From Clostridia bacterium (GTDB lineage Bacteria; Bacillota_A; Clostridia; Christensenellales; UBA1242): 18,789 nucleotides of DNA. The DNA lies in contig JAQVQJ010000012.1 in NCBI GenBank assembly GCA_028701635.1, positions 1 through 18,789 of the forward strand, given 5' to 3'. The first letter of the stretch is position 1. Each line of letters starts with the position of its first letter. Below are positions 6,097-13,241 of this stretch, one piece after another. A program made the translations under genes and the position numbers. The notes below the pieces were generated by a model that saw nothing but the letters and a program-made list of their open reading frames with translations, was not told the DNA's origin and did no database searches.

Positions 6097-7626
6097 ATGG
6101 TAACACTTTTAATTTTAGATGGCTATGGATATAGCGAAGATAAGGTTGGAAATGCAATTATAGGAAATTCTAGATTTGTGGATAGATATAAAAGAAACTA
6201 TCCTAACTGTCTTTTAGAAGCGAGTGGCGAAGATGTTGGACTAATCGTTGGGCAGATGGGAAACAGCGAAACGGGACATATTAATATTGGAGCGGGTAGG
6301 GTTGTTTATCAAGATTTAGCACAAATAAACGATATGATTAAATCTGGAGAGATGAAAAAGAATAAGGCTATACTTGAAGCAGTTTCTCATGCTAAACAAT
6401 TTAAATCAAATGTTCATATAATGGGACTATTATCTGATGGCGGAGTGCATAGTGAAATTTCGCATGCAGAAGAAATTATTAAAATTTTAAATAGCAACGG
6501 AATAAGAGATATTTATTTCCATGCCTTTTTAGATGGAAGAGATACTCCAATCGATAGCGGGTTGAAGTATTTTTTAAGAATGCAAAAATTTTTAGATGAA
6601 GAAATTAGAGGCGGTAAACGCGGCTCTTTAATTTCTGTAGCTGGAAGAATCTATGCTATGGATAGGGAAAGAAGATTCGAACGAGTTCAACGAGTTTATA
6701 ACATGTTGACAGGGATAAGTGTTGAGGGATATGAAGAAGTTAAGGATTTAAGAAGAGCAATTGAAAATAATTACAAAAAAGAATTATATGATGAATTTAT
6801 GCCACCTATGGAACTTAAAGATACTCCAGATATTGAAAACGATGATGTAATAATTTTCTTTAATTTTAGAACAGATAGAATGAGAGAATTAACTGCCGCA
6901 TTGAGCCAAAAAAATTTCAAGGAATTTGATAGAAAAAAATTGGAAAATAATTTTATAGTAACAATGGCAGAATACGATAAGAGTTTTAAAGATATAAATA
7001 TAATTTTAGAGCCCGAAAAAATTAAAAATTGTCTTTCGGAAGTTCTAGCAAAGCATGAAAAAAGACAATTTAGAGTTGCAGAGACAACGAAATACGCGCA
7101 TATAACATTCTTTTTTAATGGTGGGGTAGAAAAACCATTTAATGGAGAAGATAGAATGCTTATTGACAGCATAAATATTCAAGATTTTTCCAGGGTTCCC
7201 AAAATGCGTGCAAAGGAAATTACTGAAGAAGCTATTAAAGCAATCAAAAGCAAGAAATATGACTTTGTTTTAATAAATCTTTCCAATCCAGATATGATAG
7301 GACATACTGGTAATCTTAAAGCAACTAAAAAGGCTATTAAATTTATAGATAAATGCACAAATAAAATAGTGAGTGCAACATTAAGGGTTAATGGAGAGGC
7401 TATTATTACAGCTGACCACGGTAACGCGGAAAAAGTTGAAGATGAAAATGGAAATAAGATTACTACTCATACAACAAATCCAGTGCCGCTTATATTAGTC
7501 AGTGAAAAATATAAAAATGTCAAATTACATAATTCAAACTTGGCATCAATCTCTCCAACTGTTTTAAAATTAATGAATATACCAAAGCCAAAAGAGATGA
7601 GTGGAGAAGAACTTTATACTGATTAA
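6097..7626 (+). CDS. gpmI: 2,3-bisphosphoglycerate-independent phosphoglycerate mutase
   Basis: 509 aa, the normal length. It interconverts 3- and 2-phosphoglycerate in glycolysis in the cytoplasm, using a phosphoserine intermediate and two Mn ions. Visible signatures: LILDGYG with metal ligand D8; GQMGNSETGH with catalytic S57; SDGGVHS; FLDGRDTP; AGRIYAMDRERRFERV; NFRTDRMREL; QFRVAETTKYAHITFFFNGG; NPDMIGHTG with D399 and H403; TADHGN with D440 and H441; H458 in THTTNPVP. All key residues are present. The start gives the expected N-terminus MVTLLILDGYG, yet the upstream bases (AGAAGC) contain no good ribosome site, and a promoter lies right before it, so a leaderless mRNA is likely. It stands alone, not in a glycolytic operon. 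Confidence 0.97.
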   Translation: MVTLLILDGYGYSEDKVGNAIIGNSRFVDRYKRNYPNCLLEASGEDVGLIVGQMGNSETGHINIGAGRVVYQDLAQINDMIKSGEMKKNKAILEAVSHAKQFKSNVHIMGLLSDGGVHSEISHAEEIIKILNSNGIRDIYFHAFLDGRDTPIDSGLKYFLRMQKFLDEEIRGGKRGSLISVAGRIYAMDRERRFERVQRVYNMLTGISVEGYEEVKDLRRAIENNYKKELYDEFMPPMELKDTPDIENDDVIIFFNFRTDRMRELTAALSQKNFKEFDRKKLENNFIVTMAEYDKSFKDINIILEPEKIKNCLSEVLAKHEKRQFRVAETTKYAHITFFFNGGVEKPFNGEDRMLIDSINIQDFSRVPKMRAKEITEEAIKAIKSKKYDFVLINLSNPDMIGHTGNLKATKKAIKFIDKCTNKIVSATLRVNGEAIITADHGNAEKVEDENGNKITTHTTNPVPLILVSEKYKNVKLHNSNLASISPTVLKLMNIPKPKEMSGEELYTD

Positions 7627-7704
7627 TTTATAAATTTTTTATTTTTGATTTATTTAAAATAATAATTTTATCATTGATTTAATAAAAAAAAACAGATTTT
7701 TTTC

Positions 7705-7830
7705 CGTCATTGCGAGGAGCCTTCGGCTCTTTTTGTTTTTATTCAGTATTATTTATTTAAATTCTTTTGATAGTTCTTAAGCTAAATTAATAGAAACAGA
7801 CGAAGTCTGGCGACGTGGCAATCTAGACTT
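7705..7830 (+). repeat. Repeat family A, split copy
   Basis: The left end CGTCATTGCGAG (7705-7716) and the right end CGTGGCAATCTAGACTT (7814-7830) match the two ends of the compact copy at 8028-8067. About 97 bases of AT-rich DNA and a terminator hairpin separate them here. Around the right part, AAGTCT (7803-7808) and AGACTT (7825-7830) form an inverted repeat, and CAGAC/GTCTG (7797-7809) a smaller one. Whether both halves come from one element is an inference. Confidence 0.55.
7717..7740 (+). terminator. Probable terminator of gpmI
   Basis: GAGCC (7717-7721), loop TTC, GGCTC (7725-7729), then TTTTTGTTTTT. The stem is short but GC-rich. It lies 90 bases after the gpmI stop and continues directly from the left end of a family A repeat. 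Confidence 0.65.
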
Positions 7831-7850
7831 CTACAAGAATTAATTTGTAC

Positions 7851-8016
7851 TGTCATTCTGAGGAAACGAAGTGACCGAGGAATCTTTTCAGCCGTACAGA
7901 TTCCTCGCTTCGCTTAGAATGACAGATTAATGAAGAGATTTCTCCACTTCGCTACGCTTCGGTCGAAATGACAAGGGAAGTGGGATCCCATTCGGTCGAA
8001 ATGACACAAGGGAAGG
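7851..8016 (+). repeat. Composite intergenic repeat B+C, copy 1
   Basis: Part B (7851-7924) is a long palindrome: outer arms TGTCATTCT (7851-7859) and AGAATGACA (7916-7924), inner arms CGAGGAATCT (7876-7885) and AGATTCCTCG (7898-7907). Part C (about 7935-8016) contains CCACTTC/GAAGTGG arms (7944-7950, 7977-7983) and a direct repeat of TTCGGTCGAAATGACA at 7958-7973 and 7991-8006. The block is clearly richer in G and C than the surroundings and has no ORF. A second copy in the same orientation lies at 10935-11086. Confidence 0.9.
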
Positions 8017-8027
8017 TACTTTTCCAT

Positions 8028-8067
8028 CGTCATTGCGAGAAACATAGCAACGTGGCAATCCAGACTT
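8028..8067 (+). repeat. Repeat family A, compact copy
   Basis: CGTCATTGCGAG (8028-8039) and CGTGGCAATCCAGACTT (8051-8067) are joined by only 11 bases. It resembles the well-known class of dispersed palindromic intergenic elements found in many bacterial genomes. Nothing coding is present between here and the promoter at 8119. Confidence 0.75.
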
Positions 8068-8118
8068 CAAAGAATCTTAATCTCAGCGGGAAAGATTAAT
8101 TTTATTAATCGATTTATT

Positions 8119-8146
8119 TTGTTATTAGTAAATAATTGTATATAAT
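8119..8146 (+). promoter_or_regulatory. Putative sigma-A promoter of the virB4-like gene
   Basis: TTGTTA at 8119-8124 and a perfect TATAAT at 8141-8146, spacer 16. Transcription would begin near 8153, downstream of an in-frame ATG at 8136, so translation must begin later, at 8199. Confidence 0.65.
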
Positions 8147-8198
8147 AAAGCTATACTATTTTATAATAATAAAGCATAAGAAAAATTTGGGGGATAAG

Positions 8199-10898
8199 AT
8201 GAGATTAATTCCTAGAAGAATTAAGGTTAAAACAGAATTTTTTAAAAATATAACTTTAAGTGATATAATTTTTGCTTTTATAGGAATTGGCGTTGCGATA
8301 GCGCTCTTTACGGCAAATTTTGAATATCATATTTGGGTAGCAATAGGATGGGTAATAATAGTTGGGTCTATGTTTTTACCAGTTGCCGATGGGATAAGAT
8401 TTTATTTTACGTTAGGATATCTATTTAGATTTTTTGCTCAAAAGAAAAAGTTTACAAAAGAGTCAACTAATGAAAAAGCTGATATTAAACAAATTATTCC
8501 CTTTGTTGGTTTTACAAAAGATAGATTTATTGACTTTAAAGATTATTTTGCAGAAGTCATTGAAGTCTCACCTATAGAATTTGGTCTTTTAAATGAGTTT
8601 AAACAAAATATGTTGATAGACACTTTTGGTAATGCATTAAGAAGATTAAACGAACAGCAGTCGGCTACTATTGTTAAATTAAGCAAAGCCATGATTTTGG
8701 ATAACTTTATTTATCTAGAAGATAAGAAATATGACACACTTATGGATCTACAATATGAAGGAGAAATGACACCGCAAGAAATTGAAGCTCGTTCAGGCAT
8801 TTTTGAAGGCAGGGTTTCAAGAGTTGAAAGTCTTAACAGACAAGAAAAGGTTTATAAAGATTATTTTTATATAGTTGTTTATGATAAAGATAAAGAGTTA
8901 TTAGACACAACGGTAAATGGTATGATTTCTACTTTGTACAACTCTGTAACTCCTGTAAATACAAGAAAACTTTTCGGAAGAGATTTAGTTGTATTCTTAA
9001 AAGCGACATTTGGAAAGGAATTTAATGAAAGAGAATTGGAAGGAATTTCCATGGCAAATTATATGGATTGGGTTATCCCCAAAGAACTTAAATTTAGAGC
9101 GTCAGGTTATTCTATCGATGATAGAGCATACAGACAATATGTAATAAGCGATTATCCTCTTCAAGTTGGAAATGCTTGGGGTTTTAACTTATTCTCTCAA
9201 GATAGAACAAAAATTATTGTTAAAATAAACCCTGTACAAAAATACAAAGCAGAAAGAAACATTGATAAAGCTATTATGGAAATGCAAAGTAAAGGGGCTT
9301 ATTCAGCGAGAAGTAGTAAACAGATAGAAAACGATACTCACGTACAAACTCTTAAAACTTTGCTCGTTGATTTGAAAAATAACAATCAACAACTATATGA
9401 TGTAAATATTTATGTTTGTTGTGAAGATGCCGCAAGAAAAGAAGTTAAATCCATTTTAAAACAAGAAGGATTTAAATATTCTGAGTTGTTTGGAAGGCAA
9501 GTTGATGGATTCATCAGTTCAAATATTTCCATGAGAGATAATGTAAAGGAAACTCCTAGAGGCATGCCAACCTCAACATTGGCAGCATTATTCCCTTTCA
9601 TTTCAGGAGAATTACAAGATAAGGAAGGTTTTTATATTGGATACAACGAATATCCTGTCTTTATAGATTTTTTCACTCGTAATCGTGAAAGAGTTAATAG
9701 CAATATGATTGTTGTTGGAAAGTCTGGTTCAGGTAAATCATTCGCCACTAAAACTTTGTTGGCAAATTTCGCGGCAGATAATACTAAAATCTTTATTCTA
9801 GACCCAGAAGATGAATATACAGTTCTAGCGGGTAGTTTAAAAGGGAAGGTTATCGATGTAGGATCTTCAGCAATGGGAATTATTAATCCTTTCCACATAA
9901 TAACAAGTTTGAAAGATGATATCAAAGATGTTGAAGAGGTTTTGGAAGAAGAAGATTTAGTTGAAGAAGTTAAAGAAAAAGAAAAACCTAAAGAAAAGTT
10001 AAAATTAGTAGAAGCTACTGATACTTTTTCTACCCATCTTCAGTTCGTAGAACAGTTCTTTAAAGTTATTTTAGAAGGGATAGATAGCGATTCTTTTGAA
10101 GCTTTAAACTCGCTTGTTGTTGATATGTATAACGAAAAAGGAATTGACAACAGAACAAATCTAAAAGAATTGAAGCCAGAAGATTTTCCTATATTTGATG
10201 ATTTATATAGGATTATTAATGATAGGTTAGAAAAAGAAACAAATGAATATCATAAGAGAAATTTCTTAACAATTCAAACATATATTAAAAAGTTTTCGAC
10301 AGGAGGAAGAAATAGTAATCTTTGGAATGGGCCGACTTCAATAACTACTAAAGAAAACTTTGTTTCGTTTAATTTTCGTTCGTTACTTGCAAATAGAAAC
10401 GACATTATTGCTAACGCACAGATGCTTTTGGTTTTTAAATATTTAGATAATGAAATTATTAAAAATCGTGATTTCAACCTTAAGTTCAAAACTAATAGGA
10501 AGATTGTTATCGCCGTTGATGAAGCCCACGTCTTCATTAATCCTGATCACCCAATTGCGCTTAACTTTATGGCACAAATGGCAAAGAGAATTCGTAAGTA
10601 TAATGGAATGCAAATTATTATTACTCAAAACTTTAAAGATTTCGTTGGAACACCAGAAATTCAAAGACAGTCAACTGCCGTTATTAATGCCAGTCAATAT
10701 TCAATGATTTTTGCCTTGGCACCAAATGATATTAATGATATGGTAGAACTTTATAGAAAGTCAGGAGAAATTAACGAGCAGGAACAGAATAGTGTAGTAA
10801 CCGCAGGATTAGGACAATGTTTCTTTATTTCAGGACCAATGAGTAGAACAATGCTTCAAATAGAAGCTGCTGATTCAATAAAAGATATAATTGAGTAA
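8199..10898 (+). CDS. PrgI/VirB3-like membrane domain fused to VirB4-type conjugation ATPase
   Basis: 899 aa from ATG 8199. The in-frame ATG at 8136 lies before the predicted transcript start, while 8199 has a purine-rich GGGGGA just upstream. Residues 1-70 carry the basic start MRLIPRRIKVKTEFF and two membrane helices (about 22-41 and 44-63), as in PrgI/VirB3 proteins. The rest is a VirB4/TraE/TrsE ATPase: an N-terminal domain (about 90-480), Walker A GKSGSGKS (507-514), LDPEDEY soon after, and Walker B IAVDEAHVF with D774 and E775, then TQNFKDF, STAVINASQYSMIFAL and LGQCFF. These ATPases energise type IV secretion pilus assembly and DNA transfer at the membrane. A charged insert (about 571-605) splits the ATPase domain. 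No coupling protein, relaxase, VirB6, VirB8 or peptidoglycan hydrolase gene adjoins it; its neighbours are housekeeping genes. The family call is secure, but the role in this cell is unknown. Confidence 0.92.
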   Translation: MRLIPRRIKVKTEFFKNITLSDIIFAFIGIGVAIALFTANFEYHIWVAIGWVIIVGSMFLPVADGIRFYFTLGYLFRFFAQKKKFTKESTNEKADIKQIIPFVGFTKDRFIDFKDYFAEVIEVSPIEFGLLNEFKQNMLIDTFGNALRRLNEQQSATIVKLSKAMILDNFIYLEDKKYDTLMDLQYEGEMTPQEIEARSGIFEGRVSRVESLNRQEKVYKDYFYIVVYDKDKELLDTTVNGMISTLYNSVTPVNTRKLFGRDLVVFLKATFGKEFNERELEGISMANYMDWVIPKELKFRASGYSIDDRAYRQYVISDYPLQVGNAWGFNLFSQDRTKIIVKINPVQKYKAERNIDKAIMEMQSKGAYSARSSKQIENDTHVQTLKTLLVDLKNNNQQLYDVNIYVCCEDAARKEVKSILKQEGFKYSELFGRQVDGFISSNISMRDNVKETPRGMPTSTLAALFPFISGELQDKEGFYIGYNEYPVFIDFFTRNRERVNSNMIVVGKSGSGKSFATKTLLANFAADNTKIFILDPEDEYTVLAGSLKGKVIDVGSSAMGIINPFHIITSLKDDIKDVEEVLEEEDLVEEVKEKEKPKEKLKLVEATDTFSTHLQFVEQFFKVILEGIDSDSFEALNSLVVDMYNEKGIDNRTNLKELKPEDFPIFDDLYRIINDRLEKETNEYHKRNFLTIQTYIKKFSTGGRNSNLWNGPTSITTKENFVSFNFRSLLANRNDIIANAQMLLVFKYLDNEIIKNRDFNLKFKTNRKIVIAVDEAHVFINPDHPIALNFMAQMAKRIRKYNGMQIIITQNFKDFVGTPEIQRQSTAVINASQYSMIFALAPNDINDMVELYRKSGEINEQEQNSVVTAGLGQCFFISGPMSRTMLQIEAADSIKDIIE

Positions 10899-10934
10899 CT
10901 TGTTGCTGTTTAAAGATAAATAGAAGAGAGATTG

Positions 10935-11086
10935 TGTCATTCTGAGGGAAGTGACCGAGGAATCTTTTCAGCCGTATAGATTCTTCGATTTGCTTAGAGC
11001 ACAATAAGGTGAGATTTCTCCACTTCGCTTTGCTTTCGGTCGAAATGATATAAGGGAAGTGGGCTCCTATTTGGTCGAAATGACAC
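10935..11086 (+). repeat. Composite intergenic repeat B+C, copy 2
   Basis: It follows copy 1 (7851-8016) almost base for base in order and orientation: TGTCATTCTGAGG, GAAGTGACCGAGGAATCTTTTC, GAGATTTCTCCACTTCGCT, TCGGTCGAAATGA, AAGGGAAGTGGG, GGTCGAAATGACAC. It lacks four bases after GAGG, and its B palindrome is damaged (AGATTCTTCG in place of AGATTCCTCG, and the right outer arm is lost). It looks like the older or more decayed copy. It fills most of the gap between the virB4-like gene and the terminator. Confidence 0.88.
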
Positions 11087-11110
11087 ATTAGAGAAATTAA
11101 AATGATATAA

Positions 11111-11138
11111 AAAAATCACGGACAGTTCCGTGATTTTT
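11111..11138. terminator. Bidirectional terminator between virB4-like gene and greA
   Basis: AAAAATCACGGA (11111-11122) and TCCGTGATTTTT (11127-11138) form a perfect 12-bp stem with a four-base loop. T-runs exist on both strands. It ends the converging transcripts. Confidence 0.93.
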
Positions 11139-11151
11139 ATTTTTAATATTA

Positions 11152-11619
11152 TTAAGCGATAATTGATAGTATCTTATATATTGATTTACCACTTGGAGTA
11201 TTAATTTCAATAACATCGCCTTTTCTTTTTCCAAGCAAAGCTTTACCAACTAGACTTTCGTTTGAAATTAAGCCTTTTAAAGGATTGCTTTCAGTAGATC
11301 CAATGATTTGGTATTCGATTTCCTCATCAAATGTTTCATCGTGTAATTTAATGTGGCAACCGACACTTATTTTATTAACAGGTAAACCTTTTTTATTTAT
11401 TATTTCGCAGTTTCTAAGTTTTGCTTCTATTTCTAAAATTTCAGACTCTAAAACACCTTGCTCCTCTTTGGCTGAATCATATTCAGCATTTTCAGAGAGA
11501 TCGCCATATTCTCTAGCGATACCAATTTTTTTAGTTATCTCTGGTCTTTTAACTGTCTTTAATTCAAACAGTCTTTTTTCTAATTGGTCTTTACCTTCTG
11601 GGGTTAAGAATATTTTCAT
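11152..11619 (-). CDS. greA: Transcription elongation factor GreA
   Basis: 155 aa, the usual size. GreA enters the RNA polymerase secondary channel and stimulates cleavage of backtracked RNA. The N-terminal coiled coil (1-75) includes the signature YGDLSENAEYDSAKEEQ, with the tip acidic residues D40 and E43 that hold the Mg ion. The C-terminal FKBP-like domain (about 80-155) contains YQIIGSTESNPLKGLISNESLVGKALLGKRKGD, a GreA hallmark. GGAGG at 11626-11630, six bases before the ATG, sets the start. It has its own consensus promoter and may also receive read-through from the 343-aa gene upstream, after which no clear terminator is seen. Confidence 0.97.
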   Translation of the reverse strand: MKIFLTPEGKDQLEKRLFELKTVKRPEITKKIGIAREYGDLSENAEYDSAKEEQGVLESEILEIEAKLRNCEIINKKGLPVNKISVGCHIKLHDETFDEEIEYQIIGSTESNPLKGLISNESLVGKALLGKRKGDVIEINTPSGKSIYKILSIIA

Positions 11620-11671
11620 TTTTTTCCTCCACTATAAATAAAAGAAGAGCTAAGCTTCTTCAACTTTCCAA

Positions 11672-11700
11672 ATAATACAATATAAGGTTTCTATTGTCAA
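11672..11700 (-). promoter_or_regulatory. Consensus sigma-A promoter of greA
   Basis: On the minus strand TTGACA (11700-11695), a 17-base spacer and TATTAT (11677-11672). Transcription would begin near 11665, giving a leader of about 45 bases. The leader holds an imperfect inverted repeat (GAAGAAGC with GCTCTTC, 11643-11660) that might modulate expression. Confidence 0.85.
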
Positions 11701-11738
11701 CTGTTTTTGAAAAATTATTCATTTAAATATTTTATTCC

Positions 11739-12770
11739 TTAAAATTCCAAATTGTCACTATTAGATGAATTTTGTGTTTTAGCCATCTCTTTTGCTGATA
11801 AAAAGATTAAAGTTGGGTTATTGATGGAAGTTTGTATTTCGGTATCTTTTTCAAATTGATTATTATTATTTATGAATAAGTCGTAAAGGGTAGATAAATT
11901 ATTAACATCAAATCCTTCAAGTGAATTAGCTATATCCTTCGTGATAGAAACTGATCCTTTATACATTTTGTTTTCTTCAAAATAGTGATATTCAAAATAG
12001 TAAACATCGATAAAATTGTAATCTTGAATCTCGTCATTCCAATCTAAAAGTTTTCTTGTCTCCTGTATTTTCGTAGTATAATATTCTTCACCTTCTAAAC
12101 TTATTCTTGGGCTTATTACCGGCAGTGCACTAGGTGTTTTTATGTAGTCATTATTTAATTTATTAATTATATTAGTTACCAAAACATTATTATCATTTAA
12201 CAAGTTTTCGAAATCTTCTGCATCATTTACTAAAAAACTAAGAGCAATTGTTCTGCTATTTTCAATATCACAATATATTTTGAAACCTGTTAGAGTATGA
12301 GAGTCATCGTAGTCAATAACTACGAAAGAAGGAGTTAGCTTACCGGAAAAAGTAGAGTATCGAGAACTCATAATCCTTAATTTTTGAGATAACTGAGTTA
12401 AAGCTTCTAGTGAAGTATCACTTAATTCTAAAAAGTTTGCATTTTTTACTGTTTCGTTTTTATTTTCCTTTGGAATTAGACCATCAGTAATTTCATTTTG
12501 CTCAGGCCTTAACATAACTTCTATTTTCGAGCTTATTGTTTTTGCAGTTCCAGCTATAAGCCCTGGCAATAAAACCTCACCTACAGATACAGCAGCTATT
12601 ACAAGCCCGGTTAAAGATAACATTGACCATTTTACAGCACGAATAATTTTACTCTTCCTGTTAAAAGAGATATTTTTATATTTATCATGCAAAGATTTCT
12701 TCTCTTTTTTACTAACAGAAGGAAGAACAATCTTATTTAATGTGTAACTTTCTAAATTTATATCTTTCAA
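11739..12770 (-). CDS. Membrane-anchored protein of unknown function
   Basis: 343 aa, no family recognised. A lysine-rich N-terminal tail (1-47) precedes one strong membrane helix (about 48-75, MLSLTGLVIAAVSVGEVLLPGLIAG). The remainder (76-343) is hydrophilic, acidic, rich in N, D, E and S, and has no further helix. The positive-inside rule would leave the small tail in the cytoplasm and about 270 residues outside. Motifs such as ISPRISLEGEEYYTTKIQETRKLL and YYFEYHYFEENKMYKGSVSIT suggest alternating strands. The start is TTG at 12770, with AAAGGA six bases upstream and a consensus promoter just before it; no ATG fits better. It sits alone between rimI and greA, and its strong promoter overlaps the end of rimI. 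Confidence 0.8.
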   Translation of the reverse strand: MKDINLESYTLNKIVLPSVSKKEKKSLHDKYKNISFNRKSKIIRAVKWSMLSLTGLVIAAVSVGEVLLPGLIAGTAKTISSKIEVMLRPEQNEITDGLIPKENKNETVKNANFLELSDTSLEALTQLSQKLRIMSSRYSTFSGKLTPSFVVIDYDDSHTLTGFKIYCDIENSRTIALSFLVNDAEDFENLLNDNNVLVTNIINKLNNDYIKTPSALPVISPRISLEGEEYYTTKIQETRKLLDWNDEIQDYNFIDVYYFEYHYFEENKMYKGSVSITKDIANSLEGFDVNNLSTLYDLFINNNNQFEKDTEIQTSINNPTLIFLSAKEMAKTQNSSNSDNLEF

Positions 12771-12787
12771 TGAATTTCCTTTGGTAT

Positions 12788-12816
12788 ATTGTATTACAAA
12801 ATGGTGGAATTGTCAA
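12788..12816 (-). promoter_or_regulatory. Strong sigma-A promoter of the 343-aa membrane protein gene
   Basis: On the minus strand TTGACA (12816-12811), spacer of 17, TACAAT (12793-12788). The predicted start near 12781 leaves a leader of about 11 bases, just enough for the AAAGGA ribosome site. Confidence 0.8.
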
Positions 12817-12818
12817 TA

Positions 12819-13241
12819 TTAATATTTTTCAAATATAAGGGCGGAAGTGCCATCTTTGTAATAATTTTTTCGTTCATAGAGCTCTTTGAAGCCTAGTTTT
12901 TTATATAGGTTAATAGCAGGAGAGTTATCTTTTCTAACTTCTAGCCATATTTTAATTTTGTTATCAAATAATTTATTTATCAATGTTGTAGCTAGACTCA
13001 TTTTTTTGTATTCATTTTTAGTTCCTATAAGAAGTAAGTTAATTGAATCAATTTGATTTTGTGCTATTAAAAAACTGGCTACGTTATTGTCTATTGTTAG
13101 AACATAACTTATATAGCTTTTATTAGTTAAACAATCTTTAAATTGGTCACTTGTCCAAGAATGTTCTTTAAATTGCTCTTTTGAGATTTTAAAAACATCA
13201 TCTAAGTTTTTTTCTGTTAATTTGTTTATTTTTTCTTGCAT
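12819..13241 (-). CDS. rimI: RimI-like GNAT N-acetyltransferase
   Basis: 140 aa, slightly under the usual 145-155. RimI acetylates the N-terminal alanine of ribosomal protein S18 using acetyl-CoA. Typical parts: EHSWTSDQF (26-34, W in the substrate region), LEVRKDNSPAINLYKKLGF (100-118, motif B) and YERKNYY with the tyrosines near 127-128, then ALIFEK. Motif A, normally R/Q-x-x-G-x-G/A, reads YKKMSLATTL (78-87), so the first glycine is replaced. That makes pyrophosphate binding look weaker, or the enzyme divergent. It overlaps the end of tsaB by 16 bases with GGAGG ten bases before the ATG. The tsaE-tsaB-rimI order is common in Bacillota and supports the name. Confidence 0.85.
   Translation of the reverse strand: MQEKINKLTEKNLDDVFKISKEQFKEHSWTSDQFKDCLTNKSYISYVLTIDNNVASFLIAQNQIDSINLLLIGTKNEYKKMSLATTLINKLFDNKIKIWLEVRKDNSPAINLYKKLGFKELYERKNYYKDGTSALIFEKY

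Noticed and set aside
7627..8118. Insertion sequence or CRISPR array in the intergenic repeats
   Set aside because: There is no transposase ORF, and the repeats are few, of differing types and not evenly spaced with unique spacers.
8136..8198. N-terminal extension of the VirB4-like protein from ATG 8136
   Set aside because: The perfect TATAAT at 8141-8146 lies inside it, so the transcript starts after this ATG. ATG 8199 has a purine-rich site and gives a normal PrgI-like N-terminus.
10825..11088. Minus-strand ORF across the end of the virB4-like gene and repeat copy 2
   Set aside because: It reads through the palindromic repeat and the end of a secure gene, so it is only an open shadow.
7627..11151. 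Boundaries of an integrative conjugative element around virB4
   Set aside because: There is no integrase, relaxase, tRNA attachment site or other transfer gene. The flanking repeats look like dispersed intergenic elements.
12819..13241. rimI as a pseudogene because of its altered motif A
   Set aside because: The frame is intact, translation is coupled to tsaB, and the C-terminal motifs are preserved. Divergence is the simpler reading.
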